Source: Brevundimonas sp. (lineage in GTDB: Bacteria > Pseudomonadota > Alphaproteobacteria > Caulobacterales > Caulobacteraceae). Taken from it: a DNA stretch of 21,683 nt. The translations under genes were made by a program, and so were the position numbers. Below are positions 7,312 through 15,161 of this stretch, in pieces. The stretch is taken from NCBI GenBank assembly GCA_031119155.1, contig JAVHYH010000013.1, forward strand, positions 2,341 to 24,023, written 5' to 3'. How positions within the stretch are numbered: the first letter of the stretch is position 1; each line of letters opens with the position of its first letter. Under the pieces are notes generated by a model. That model did not search any database, had not been told where the DNA came from, and saw nothing but the letters and a program-made list of their open reading frames with translations.

Positions 7312-8027
7312 TCCGCCTCCACATCCCCCAGCCCCTGTCCGCCGGCGCGGCGCTCGCCCCGACGCTCGATCAGTCCCGCTATCTGACGCAGGTGATGCGG
7401 CTGAAGGCAGGCGACGAGTTGCTGGCCTTCAACGGCAAGGACGGCGAGTGGCGCGTCAGCGTGGCCGAGGTGCTGAAGAAGGGCGTGGTGCTGAAGGCCG
7501 AGGAACAGGTCCGGGCGCAGATCACCCCGCCCGACGTACATCTGGTCATCGCCACGGTGAAGAAGGCGGCGCTGGAGTTCGCGGTGGAGAAGGCGACCGA
7601 GCTGGGCGCCGCGCGCATCCGGCTGACGACCACCGCCCGGACCCAGCCGCAGCATCTACGCCTCGACCGGCTGGACGCCATCGCCGAGGAGAGCGCCGAA
7701 CAGACCGGGCGGCTGGACGTGCCGCCGGTGGACAAGCCTGAAAAGCTGGACGCCCTGCTGGACGGCTGGGACGAGACGCGGCGGCTGATGTTCTGCGACG
7801 AGACCGGCGGGGCGCCGGCGATGGCGGCGCTGCAAGCGGCGGGCGCCGGCCCCTGGGCCATCCTGATCGGACCGGAAGGCGGTTTCACGCCGGAAGAGCG
7901 GGACCGGCTGCGCGCCCTGCCCTTCACCACCGCCGTGTCGCTGGGACCGCGGGTGCTGCGCGCCGACACCGCCGCGACCACCGCCCTGACCCTGTGGCAG
8001 GCGGCCATCGGCGACTGGGAGCGGTAG
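7308..8027 (+). CDS. rsmE: 16S rRNA (uracil-1498-N3)-methyltransferase RsmE
   Basis: A 239-residue SPOUT-class methyltransferase that makes m3U1498 in 16S rRNA. Typical motifs are KKAALEFAVEKATELGAARI in the middle, EESAEQTGR, the SAM-binding knot loop LIGPEGGFTPEE (Gly188-Phe193 core) and SLGPRVLRADTAATTAL near the end. The N-terminal PUA-like part (YLTQVMRLKAGDEL) is present. The start at 7308 overlaps the toxin stop (ATGA), so translation is probably coupled to yoeB and no separate promoter space remains. GshA follows 95 bp downstream, a neighbourhood I associate with rsmE in related genomes, which suggests that the toxin-antitoxin pair was inserted just in front of rsmE. Confidence 0.93.
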   Translation: MIRLHIPQPLSAGAALAPTLDQSRYLTQVMRLKAGDELLAFNGKDGEWRVSVAEVLKKGVVLKAEEQVRAQITPPDVHLVIATVKKAALEFAVEKATELGAARIRLTTTARTQPQHLRLDRLDAIAEESAEQTGRLDVPPVDKPEKLDALLDGWDETRRLMFCDETGGAPAMAALQAAGAGPWAILIGPEGGFTPEERDRLRALPFTTAVSLGPRVLRADTAATTALTLWQAAIGDWER

Positions 8028-8065
8028 GGAATTCGTCTCGTCTCGCGGAAGTCGGACGTCGCCCC

Positions 8066-8096
8066 TTGAGCAAACGCCACGGTCGGCCCATCTAGC
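8066..8096 (+). promoter_or_regulatory. Possible gshA promoter
   Basis: TTGAGC (8066-8071) and TCTAGC (8091-8096), a CTAG-containing -10 of Caulobacterales style, lie upstream of gshA. The 19-bp spacing is longer than ideal. Confidence 0.3.
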
Positions 8097-8122
8097 CGCG
8101 ACACCAGAGGTTACAGATCCAC

Positions 8123-9484
8123 ATGGCCGACGCCGCACCGCTTTCCCGGGAAGACCTGATCGGGGCCATGTCGAAGGGCATCAAGCCGCGCGCCGAATGG
8201 CGCATCGGCGCCGAGCACGAGAAGTTCGGCTTTGATCGCTCGACCCTGCGTCGCCCGACCTATGAAGGCCCGAACGGCATCAAGGCGATGCTGGATGGCC
8301 TGACCCGCTTCGGCTGGGACAAGGTGTATGAGGGCGACAACGTCATCGCACTGGAGCGGAAGAACGGCGAAGGCCTGACCGCCTCCATCAGCCTGGAGCC
8401 GGGCGGGCAGTTCGAACTGTCGGGCGCGCCGCTGAAGGACGTTCACGACATCTGCAACGAGACCGGCCAGCACCTGCTGGAGGTCAAGCAGGTCGCCGAC
8501 CAGCTGAACCTCGGCTTCCTGGGGACCGGCTTCGACCCGATGTGGGCGCGCGCGGACGTGCCCGTCATGCCCAAGGGCCGCTACGGCATCATGCGGTCCT
8601 ACATGCCGAAGAAGGGCTCGCTGGGCCTCGACATGATGCTGCGCACCTGCACCATCCAGTCGAACCTCGATTTCGAGAGCGAGGCCGACATGGTGGCCAA
8701 GTTCCGCACCTCGCTGGCGCTGCAGCCGATCGCCACGGCCCTGTTCGCCAACAGCCCGTTCACCGAAGGCAAGCCGAACGGCTTCCTGACCGCCCGCGCC
8801 AACGTCTGGACCGACACCGATCCGGACCGCACCGGCATGCTGGATTTCGTCTTCCAGGACGGTTTCGGCTTCGAGCGCTACGCCGACTACGCCCTCGATG
8901 TGCCGATGTATTTCGCCAAGCGCGGCGGCCATTACATCGACCTGTCGGGCCGCTCGTTCCGCCAATTCATGGACGGCGGGCTGGACGATCTGCCGGGCGA
9001 ACTGGCGACCCTGAAGGACTGGAACGACCATCTGACGACCCTCTTCCCCGAGGTTCGGCTGAAGGCCTATCTGGAGATGCGCGGCGCCGACGGCGGGCCG
9101 TGGAGCCGCATCTGTGCGCTGCAAGCCCTGTGGGCCGGCGTGCTGTACGACGCCCCGTCGCAGGCGGCGGCCTGGGATCTGGTCAAGGACTGGGACATCG
9201 CCGACCACGAGCGCCTGCGCCGCGACGTGACCCGTCTGGGCCTGAAGGCCGAGGTCGGCGGGCGCACCGTGCGCGACATCGCCGTCGACATGGTCGAGAT
9301 CGCCAAACAGGGCCTGAAGAACCGCGCCCGCTTCTCGGGCGGCATGGTCGATGAGCGCGGCTACCTGTCCGAGCTGGAAGACATCGCCGACAGCGGCGTG
9401 ACCCCGGCCGAGCGGCTGCTGGAGCTGTATCACGGCGACTGGCAGGGCGACCTGACGCGGCTTTATCGCGACTTCGCCTACTGA
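8123..9484 (+). CDS. gshA: Glutamate--cysteine ligase, plant/alphaproteobacterial type
   Basis: A 453-residue ATP-dependent enzyme that joins glutamate and cysteine to gamma-glutamylcysteine, the first and rate-limiting step of glutathione synthesis in the cytoplasm. Signature stretches are RIGAEHEKFGFD (about residues 30-41), SLEPGGQFELSGAP (about 90-103), MMLRTCTIQSNLDF, and VRLKAYLEMRGADGGP late in the protein. The length of about 450 and these motifs fit the GCS2/plant-like class used by alphaproteobacteria rather than the E. coli type. The start at 8123 has AGAGG some 14 nt upstream and a possible CTAG-type promoter. It lies in line after rsmE and could partly be read through from it. 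Confidence 0.93.
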   Translation: MADAAPLSREDLIGAMSKGIKPRAEWRIGAEHEKFGFDRSTLRRPTYEGPNGIKAMLDGLTRFGWDKVYEGDNVIALERKNGEGLTASISLEPGGQFELSGAPLKDVHDICNETGQHLLEVKQVADQLNLGFLGTGFDPMWARADVPVMPKGRYGIMRSYMPKKGSLGLDMMLRTCTIQSNLDFESEADMVAKFRTSLALQPIATALFANSPFTEGKPNGFLTARANVWTDTDPDRTGMLDFVFQDGFGFERYADYALDVPMYFAKRGGHYIDLSGRSFRQFMDGGLDDLPGELATLKDWNDHLTTLFPEVRLKAYLEMRGADGGPWSRICALQALWAGVLYDAPSQAAAWDLVKDWDIADHERLRRDVTRLGLKAEVGGRTVRDIAVDMVEIAKQGLKNRARFSGGMVDERGYLSELEDIADSGVTPAERLLELYHGDWQGDLTRLYRDFAY

Positions 9485-9579
9485 GCCGGACAGGCCTATT
9501 CACATCTCTGTCGGCAAGGCGACCTTAACGGTAACTGACGTAGCGTCGGTCTCATGCCGGGCCGGAGTCGACAGAGCTG

Positions 9580-11139
9580 ATGAGTTGCGCCGAGCCGCCC
9601 CTGGCCTTCTTCACCCCGGCCAATGACGAGAACGGCGGCGAGCTGTCGGCCTTCTTCGACGTCTCGCTGGACCTGCTGGTCATTCGCGACATCCACGGCT
9701 TCGTCGTCCGCGTCAGCCCGTCCTGGCAGAGGACGTTGGGCTGGTCGCCGGAGGAGATCCTGGGCACGCGGCTGCTCGATCTGGTCCACCCGGACGACCT
9801 GCCGGGGACGCAAAACAGCGCCGTCGAGGTCGAGACCCGGCGCCTCGGCGATCCGATCCACGGACACATCAACCGCTACCGCCACAAGGACGGCCACTAC
9901 CTGACGGTGGAGTGGCGGGCGCAGCGGCTGGGCGACTATGTCTATGGCGTGGCGCGGGACGTGACCGAGCGGGTCGCGGCCGATCAGGCGCTGCGCGAGG
10001 CCAAGGCTGCGGCGGTGGCCGCCAATGTCGCCAAGTCCGACTTCCTGGCCAATATGAGCCACGAGATCCGCACGCCCCTGAACGGCGTCATCGGCATCGT
10101 CGACGCCCTGTCGCGGACCCCTCTGACGCCCGAGCAGATGGAGATGGTCGAGCTGATCCGGGGCTCCGGCGTGACGCTGGAACGGCTGGTGTCCGACATT
10201 CTGGACGTGTCCAAGATCGAGGCCGGCCAGCTGGATCTGGAGGCCCGCGCCTTTGATCTGGATGAGGCGCTGGAGCCGTTGTCGGTGGTGAAGGCGCGCG
10301 CGGTGGACAAGGGGCTGACCTTCACCGTCAACCGCAACGCCGAGGCGCGCGGCGTCTTCATCGGCGACAGCACCCGCATCCGCCAGGTGCTTGGCAATCT
10401 GCTGTCCAATGCGATCAAATTCACCGGACAGGGCGGCATCACCGTCGATATCGCGGTCGAGGCGGCGGACGACGGCGACCGACTGACCATCGCCGTGGAA
10501 GACACCGGGATCGGCTTTAACGCCGACCATGCCGCGCGTCTGTTCGAGCGGTTCAATCAGGCGGACGGGACCATCACCCGGCGTTTCGGCGGAACCGGGC
10601 TGGGCCTGTCGATCTGCCGTTCGCTGGTCGAGATGATGGACGGCGAGATCAGCGCTGCCTCGACCCCGGGCAGGGGCAGCCGCTTCCGCTTCAGCGTGCC
10701 GCTGGAACGCGGCGCGCCGGTGGTCGAGACGGGCGCCGAACCGATGCCGATGATCGCCCGCGCCCTGCGGGTGCTGCTGGCCGAGGACCATCCGACCAAC
10801 CAGCGCGTGGTCCAGCTGATCCTGCAGGGACAGGGTGTCGAGGTGGAGATCGTCGAGAACGGCGCGGACGCGGTGGACGCCTTCCGGGCCGACGAATTCG
10901 ATCTGGTGCTGATGGACATGCAGATGCCCGTGATGGACGGGCTGAGCGCCACCCGCGCCATCCGCGCGGTCGAGGCCGCTTCGCCGCAGCGCCTGCGGGT
11001 GCCCATCCTGATGCTGAGCGCCAATGCGATGGACGAGCACCGCGCCGCGGGCGCCGAGGCCGGGGCGGACGGCCATATCGCCAAGCCGATCACCGCCGCC
11101 AGCCTGCTGGCCGGCATGCAGGACGCGCTGGCTGCGTAG
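9580..11139 (+). CDS. PAS-domain hybrid histidine kinase/response regulator
   Basis: A 519-residue soluble hybrid sensor kinase. A PAS domain (about residues 22-130; SLDLLVIRDIHGFVVRVSPS, then DVTER at its end) leads by a short helix into a HisKA dimerisation domain with the phosphoacceptor His161 in FLANMSHEIRTPLNG. An HATPase domain follows, with N box NLLSNAIKF (from Asn273), DTGIGF and GGTGLGLSI. A receiver domain spans about residues 393-515, with phosphoacceptor Asp446 in LVLMDMQMPVMDG and the acidic pocket LLAEDHPTNQ. No membrane helix is seen, so it acts in the cytoplasm on an internal signal or partner. No histidine phosphotransferase or separate output regulator lies next to it, so its output is unknown. 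It is not recognisably CckA or PleC. Confidence 0.92.
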   Translation: MSCAEPPLAFFTPANDENGGELSAFFDVSLDLLVIRDIHGFVVRVSPSWQRTLGWSPEEILGTRLLDLVHPDDLPGTQNSAVEVETRRLGDPIHGHINRYRHKDGHYLTVEWRAQRLGDYVYGVARDVTERVAADQALREAKAAAVAANVAKSDFLANMSHEIRTPLNGVIGIVDALSRTPLTPEQMEMVELIRGSGVTLERLVSDILDVSKIEAGQLDLEARAFDLDEALEPLSVVKARAVDKGLTFTVNRNAEARGVFIGDSTRIRQVLGNLLSNAIKFTGQGGITVDIAVEAADDGDRLTIAVEDTGIGFNADHAARLFERFNQADGTITRRFGGTGLGLSICRSLVEMMDGEISAASTPGRGSRFRFSVPLERGAPVVETGAEPMPMIARALRVLLAEDHPTNQRVVQLILQGQGVEVEIVENGADAVDAFRADEFDLVLMDMQMPVMDGLSATRAIRAVEAASPQRLRVPILMLSANAMDEHRAAGAEAGADGHIAKPITAASLLAGMQDALAA

Positions 11140-11214
11140 GCGGCCGCATAGGCCGATGACGGGACAGGCGCCGCGCCCTATGGTGGCGCTTCGGTTTAAC
11201 GTCGGGGGGCGGCA

Positions 11215-11850
11215 TTGAGCGCGTTCGAGTTCTTCTTCAGCTTCTACGGCCTGGTGCTGGGCCTGTCGGTTGCGGTGCTGGCGACCGGCGCGGCGCGGGC
11301 GTTCAAGCATCGCAAGACGGTGCGGGTCGGCTGGAAGACGCCGTTGCTGGCCGTGTTCGCGGCCTTTGACATCGCCACCTTCTGGGACGCGGCCTGGACC
11401 AATCTGGGCAAGGCTCCGTACAGCTACGGCATGCTGCTGGCCGGGCTGGTGGTGGCCATCGTCTATTTCATCGCCGCCAACCTGATCTTCCCCGAGCCGG
11501 AGGATCAGGCCGCCAGCCTCGACGCCCATTTCGAGGCCAACAAGAAGCCGGTGTTGCTGCTTCTGACGCTGGCCAATCTGCTGATGCTGGCGCTGTGCCT
11601 GTCCGTTCTGGTCGGGACGCCGACCTTCACCATCATGGCCATCGGCTACGGCTTCAATCTGGCGCTCTATCTCGTGCTGATGCTTCCCGCCGCCCTGTCG
11701 AAGCGGGCCTGGGTGTTCGCCACGACGGTCGGGCTGCACATCGCCATCTATGTGGTGCTGGCGATCCTGAGCGTGACGATGCCGCACGCGATGGCGGCGC
11801 CGGGAACGTTCGATCCCCCGGCGACCGCGGCCCCGACCAAGGCCGACTGA
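11215..11850 (+). CDS. Multi-pass membrane protein, unknown function
   Basis: A 211-residue hydrophobic protein with about six predicted helices, roughly at residues 6-25, 40-58, 72-92, 107-130, 137-160 and 168-190. There is a short cytoplasmic-type loop of charged residues after the third helix (PEPEDQAASLDAHFEANKK) and an Ala/Pro/Thr tail. The start is a TTG at 11215, supported by a G-rich stretch (11204-11209) 5 nt upstream; the first residues after it (SAFEFFFSFYGLVLGLS) already form the first helix, and no better start is seen. I do not recognise a named family. The next gene starts 1 bp after its stop, so the two are an operon. Confidence 0.7.
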   Translation: MSAFEFFFSFYGLVLGLSVAVLATGAARAFKHRKTVRVGWKTPLLAVFAAFDIATFWDAAWTNLGKAPYSYGMLLAGLVVAIVYFIAANLIFPEPEDQAASLDAHFEANKKPVLLLLTLANLLMLALCLSVLVGTPTFTIMAIGYGFNLALYLVLMLPAALSKRAWVFATTVGLHIAIYVVLAILSVTMPHAMAAPGTFDPPATAAPTKAD

Positions 11851-11851
11851 C

Positions 11852-12280
11852 GTGATTGACACCGAGGGGTTCAGGCACTGGTTCCGTCAGGGCGGCGACA
11901 TGGTCGTCTGGGCCGTCGCAGGCTGCGTGGCCCTGATCGTCGGGATCACCGTGTTTGGACTGGATCAGTCCGGCTTCCGGCGGTCCGCCGAGAATGCGGT
12001 GCGCGCGGAACTGGGCCAGCCGGATCTGAGGTTCAAAAGCCGCACGCTTCACAATGCGCCCCGGTACGACAAGGCGCTGGTTTGCGGCCATGTCGTCGAT
12101 GCGCCGGAGCGGGCCTTCGCGGTGGAGTTCAACGAGATGCGGCGGCGGGGCGACCTGTATGCGCGATACCAGAGGGCGAAGGGCGAGCTTCCGGCGCGGC
12201 GGCTGGTCGTTCCGGAAACGGGCGCGCGCCTGCATCCCTATGACGCCGCCCTGCTGAGCCTGTGCGAGACCACTGCATAG
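11852..12280 (+). CDS. Single-pass membrane protein, unknown function
   Basis: A 142-residue protein with one predicted helix (about residues 18-36, VVWAVAGCVALIVGITVFG). The rest is a soluble, basic C-terminal part that contains two cysteines (VCGHV and SLCETT) which could form a disulfide if exported. The start is GTG at 11852, one base after the stop of the upstream membrane-protein gene; an ATG at residue 17 (11900) is an alternative but would cut into the helix. No family is recognised. Its position suggests that it works with the upstream protein in the envelope. Confidence 0.6.
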   Translation: MIDTEGFRHWFRQGGDMVVWAVAGCVALIVGITVFGLDQSGFRRSAENAVRAELGQPDLRFKSRTLHNAPRYDKALVCGHVVDAPERAFAVEFNEMRRRGDLYARYQRAKGELPARRLVVPETGARLHPYDAALLSLCETTA

Positions 12281-12347
12281 GGCGTCCGGCTTCCGCTTGC
12301 CCGGCGGGGTGGCGGGGCCTACCTGACTCACGGACAGGGAGGATCAC

Positions 12348-13097
12348 ATGACCGGAACCATTCGCGTCGGCATCGGCGGCTGGACCTTCGAACCCTGGCG
12401 CGGCGTCTTCTATCCGGAGAAGCTGAGCCAGAAGAAGGAACTGGCCTGGGCCAGCGAGAAGCTGACCTCGATCGAGATCAACGGCACCTACTATTCCGGC
12501 TTCAAGATCGACACCTGGATGAAGTGGCGCGACGAGACGCCGGACGACTTCGTCTTCGCGGTAAAGGCCAGCCGGTTCTGCACCAATCGCAAGGTGCTGT
12601 CCGAGGGCAATGAGAGCCTTGAGCGGTTCCTGGATCAGGGACTGACAGCGCTGGGCGACAAGCTGGGGCCGATCAACTGGCAGTTCATGGCGACCAAGAA
12701 GTTCGATCCGGTCGATTTCGAGGGCTTCCTGAAGCTGCTGCCGAAGGAGAAGGACGGCGTGCGGCTGCGCCACGCGCTGGAGGTCCGCAGCCCGACCTTT
12801 GACGTCCCGCAGTTCTATGATCTGGCCGCGAAATACGGCTGCGCCATCGTCTATGCCGAGGACGATGAGGCGCCGGAGTGGCCGAGGATCGACCAGCCGA
12901 CCGCGGACTTCACCTACGCCCGGATGATGTCGTCCAAGCCCGACGAGCCCACCGGCATGACCTCCGCCGAACTGGACGGGATCGCGAAGCAGACGCGGGA
13001 CTGGGCGAAGCGCGGCGATGTGTTCGCCTACTTCATCGCCGGGGCCAAGGCGCGCAATCCGGCGGCGGCGATGGCCCTGATCGAGAAGCTGAAATAG
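12348..13097 (+). CDS. DUF72 (YecE-like) family protein
   Basis: A 249-residue TIM-barrel-like DUF72 protein. The N-terminal VGIGGWTFEPWRGVFYPEKL and the later SIEINGTYYS, FVFAVKASRF and NWQFMATKKF segments are the family's conserved blocks, and VFAYFIAGAKARNPAAA near the end matches the usual FNN-like C-terminal block in modified form. The family is widespread, with unproven biochemistry; an endonuclease-IV-like fold relation has been noted. GGGAGG 7 nt before the ATG supports the start. It stands alone, with hairpins after its stop. Confidence 0.88.
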   Translation: MTGTIRVGIGGWTFEPWRGVFYPEKLSQKKELAWASEKLTSIEINGTYYSGFKIDTWMKWRDETPDDFVFAVKASRFCTNRKVLSEGNESLERFLDQGLTALGDKLGPINWQFMATKKFDPVDFEGFLKLLPKEKDGVRLRHALEVRSPTFDVPQFYDLAAKYGCAIVYAEDDEAPEWPRIDQPTADFTYARMMSSKPDEPTGMTSAELDGIAKQTRDWAKRGDVFAYFIAGAKARNPAAAMALIEKLK

Positions 13098-13137
13098 CCC
13101 CTTACGTCCGGCTTATGCGAAGGGGCGGCTTTCGCAT
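13097..13137 (+). terminator. Two overlapping, mutually exclusive hairpins after the DUF72 gene
   Basis: GCCCCTT (13097-13103) can pair with AAGGGGC (13120-13126). ATGCGAA (13115-13121) can instead pair with TTCGCAT (13131-13137). The two stems share bases 13120-13121, so only one can form at a time. The second stem is followed by no T-run. Possible termination or attenuation element. Confidence 0.35.
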
Positions 13138-13208
13138 CGCGGGCTTACGGGCGACGGGCGCAAGGATGGTGCGACGCCGCATCCGGCGTGGTTTCAACCG
13201 TTCTCTCC

Positions 13209-13397
13209 ATGCCTGTCCCCCTGCCCCCGCCGCCCGCCGTCATTGAGGTCGCGCCGGACCTGCACGGCTGGCGGATGACCTCCAGCGACGGCCTGTTCTT
13301 CGGCCTGTTCGCCGACCGCGCCAGCGCCGTGCGCTATGCCCGGGACGAGGCCGACGGCCATCCGGGCCATGAGGTGGTCGTGCGCGACGCGGCCTGA
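13209..13397 (+). CDS. Small DUF2188-like protein
   Basis: A 62-residue protein whose core, HGWRMTSSDGLFFGLFADRASAVRYARDEAD followed by HEVVVRDAA in sequence order, resembles DUF2188-type proteins: a Trp-containing strand, a DRASAVRYA helix and a final VVVRD strand. The ATG at 13209 was taken; an in-frame GTG at 13188 would add seven residues. No good Shine-Dalgarno sequence is seen for either. It may be cytoplasmic and its function is unknown. Confidence 0.55.
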   Translation: MPVPLPPPPAVIEVAPDLHGWRMTSSDGLFFGLFADRASAVRYARDEADGHPGHEVVVRDAA

Positions 13398-13559
13398 GCC
13401 CCGACCTGACCTGTCTGGAGGATCGACAACCGTAATCACCGCGTCATCGTGGTGAGACAGTTTGCCCGCGCCTTGCGCGCAACGCTGTGCGGGGTAAAGC
13501 GTAGATCAGCAGGCGGCCCGGCAGAGGTCGCCGCTCCAGGAAAACAGAAGGAAGCGCTC

Positions 13560-14285
13560 ATGGCTCGCGTGGCACTGGTGACCGGCGGCACCCGCGGTAT
13601 CGGCAAGGCGATCGTCCAACGTCTGAAGGAGGACGGCCTGCTGGTCGCGGCCGGCTACTCCGGCAACACCGAGGCCGCCGAGGCCACCGCACGCGAACTG
13701 GGCGTGATCGTGGTGAAGGGCAACGTCGGCTCCTATGACGACTGCGCCCGCGCCGTGGCCGATGTCGAGGCCGAACTGGGACCCATCGACGTGCTGGTCA
13801 ACAACGCCGGCATTACCCGCGACGGCTTCTTCCACAAGATGAGCGCGGACCAGTGGTCGGACGTGATCCGGGTCAATATGGACAGCGTCTTCAACATGAC
13901 GCGGCAGGTGATCAACGGCATGCGCGACCGCGGCCACGGCCGGATCATCAACATCTCCTCGATCAACGGCCAGAAGGGCCAGATCGGCCAGACCAACTAC
14001 TCCGCCGCCAAGGCGGGCATGATCGGCTTCACCAAGGCGCTGGCGCTGGAGAATGCGCGCAAGGGCGTGACGGTGAACTGCATCGCCCCCGGCTATATCG
14101 ACACCGAGATGGTGGGCGCGATGGACGAGAAGGTGCTGGCCGGAATCGTGGCCCAAATCCCGGTCGGAAGGCTCGGAAAAGGCGAGGAAATCGCCGACAT
14201 GGTGTCCTGGCTGGCCGGCGAGCGTGCCGGATATGTCACAGGCTGCACCCTGTCGCTGAACGGCGGTCAGTATCTGGTTGGCTGA
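13560..14285 (+). CDS. phaB: Acetoacetyl-CoA reductase PhaB
   Basis: A 241-residue NADPH-dependent short-chain dehydrogenase that reduces acetoacetyl-CoA to (R)-3-hydroxybutyryl-CoA, the monomer donor for polyhydroxybutyrate. The cofactor loop TGGTRGIG spans residues 8-15 and NNAGITRDG starts at residue 81. The catalytic set is Asn106, Ser134, Tyr147 and Lys151 (YSAAK). The PhaB-type ISSINGQKGQIGQTNYSAAK stretch separates it from the closely related FabG. AAGGA about 7 nt upstream fixes the ATG; the open frame continues upstream but without protein-like sequence. No phaA or phaC lies beside it, so it stands apart from the usual pha cluster. FabG remains a less likely alternative. Confidence 0.92.
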   Translation: MARVALVTGGTRGIGKAIVQRLKEDGLLVAAGYSGNTEAAEATARELGVIVVKGNVGSYDDCARAVADVEAELGPIDVLVNNAGITRDGFFHKMSADQWSDVIRVNMDSVFNMTRQVINGMRDRGHGRIINISSINGQKGQIGQTNYSAAKAGMIGFTKALALENARKGVTVNCIAPGYIDTEMVGAMDEKVLAGIVAQIPVGRLGKGEEIADMVSWLAGERAGYVTGCTLSLNGGQYLVG

Positions 14286-14333
14286 CAAACGCCCGCCCCA
14301 AATCCGCCGCTTGGCGATTCCACCACTCTGCCC

Positions 14334-15158
14334 ATGAAGTTGACGGGGAAGGTCAGGACGGCGCGAATGCCGCTTCAGACTGCGATGGCCTTCGCCGTCG
14401 CGGCGCCGGCTGTGCTTTCCGTGCCGACGACCGTCGCCGCGCAGGCGCGGGGCAACGCCCAGGCGGAGCAGAGCCAGTGGTTGCGCAACCGCGGCGGCGC
14501 GGCGCCCCGCAGCCAGCCGACCGCCCGCAGCCTGCCGCCCGTCAGCCGTTTCATGTCCGAATCCGGTGAGGCCTTCACCCTGGACCGGTCGGGCCAGCGC
14601 CCGTTGCTGCGTTTTGAGCGCCGGGACGAAACCTGGGTTCTGCGCGCGACCGCCGTGCCGCGGGGCGACGTCATCTACCGCAACGACGAAGGCCAGCAGA
14701 TCCTGCGCATCAGCCCCGGCGGCGGCGTTACGGTCTATACGACCCGCGCGCCCGGCGGCTCACCGGCGTCGTTCACCGGCGCCGGCGAGCGGCTGGCGCT
14801 GCCCTCGCTCGGCCCGGCCCAGCTGTTCCAGCTGATGACCCGCCGCAGCGCCATGCTGAGCCAGACCATGGGCCGGCTGATCGAGATCAACGTCGATACC
14901 GACGAGGAGGCCGAGGGCCTGACCGTCGAGGCCCTGATCCTGTCGACCGACGCCGTGCTGCGCATCGCCCGGTCGCCGACGGGCCGCTCCTCGCTGAGCC
15001 AGCTGCGCCGCATCGTCATCGCCCAGGGCTCCAGCGCCTCAGCCAGCTATTCGCGCGGCGAACTGCGGATCGTCGTGGCCCCGGTGCAGGGGGTGGCGGG
15101 GCGTCCGTCGTCCGCCCGGGTGATCCGCGCCCTGCTGCCCTCGGATCACAACCGCTAA
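14334..15158 (+). CDS. Exported protein of unknown function (possibly DUF4908-like)
   Basis: A 274-residue protein with a probable signal peptide: a basic N-end (MKLTGKVRTARM), a hydrophobic stretch AMAFAVAAPAVLSV, and probable cleavage after VAAQA near residue 38. The mature part has a repeated beta-strand look (RPLLRFERRDETWVLRAT, GDVIYRNDEGQQILRI, GGGVTVYTTRAPGG) and then a helical region LFQLMTRRSAMLSQTMG. It resembles what I recall of DUF4908, an alphaproteobacterial family, but this is tentative. Met12 (14367) is an alternative start, and no clear Shine-Dalgarno sequence is seen. It converges on gloB with only 3 bp between stop codons. Confidence 0.75.
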   Translation: MKLTGKVRTARMPLQTAMAFAVAAPAVLSVPTTVAAQARGNAQAEQSQWLRNRGGAAPRSQPTARSLPPVSRFMSESGEAFTLDRSGQRPLLRFERRDETWVLRATAVPRGDVIYRNDEGQQILRISPGGGVTVYTTRAPGGSPASFTGAGERLALPSLGPAQLFQLMTRRSAMLSQTMGRLIEINVDTDEEAEGLTVEALILSTDAVLRIARSPTGRSSLSQLRRIVIAQGSSASASYSRGELRIVVAPVQGVAGRPSSARVIRALLPSDHNR

Positions 15159-15161
15159 ACG

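Noticed and set aside
9496..11862. 788-codon open frame on the minus strand
   Set aside because: It lies opposite the PAS hybrid kinase and membrane protein gene, and its product is His/Arg/Gln/Gly-rich low-complexity sequence with no domain. It is a codon-bias shadow in GC-rich DNA.
13473..13482. TTGCGCGCAA palindrome upstream of phaB as a PhaR-type operator
   Set aside because: Ten-bp GC-rich palindromes are expected by chance here, and it lacks the exact TGCnnnGCA spacing of known PhaR sites.
13449..13559. N-terminal extension of PhaB
   Set aside because: The Rossmann fold starts directly at the ATG at 13560, which has a good Shine-Dalgarno sequence; the extension is not protein-like.
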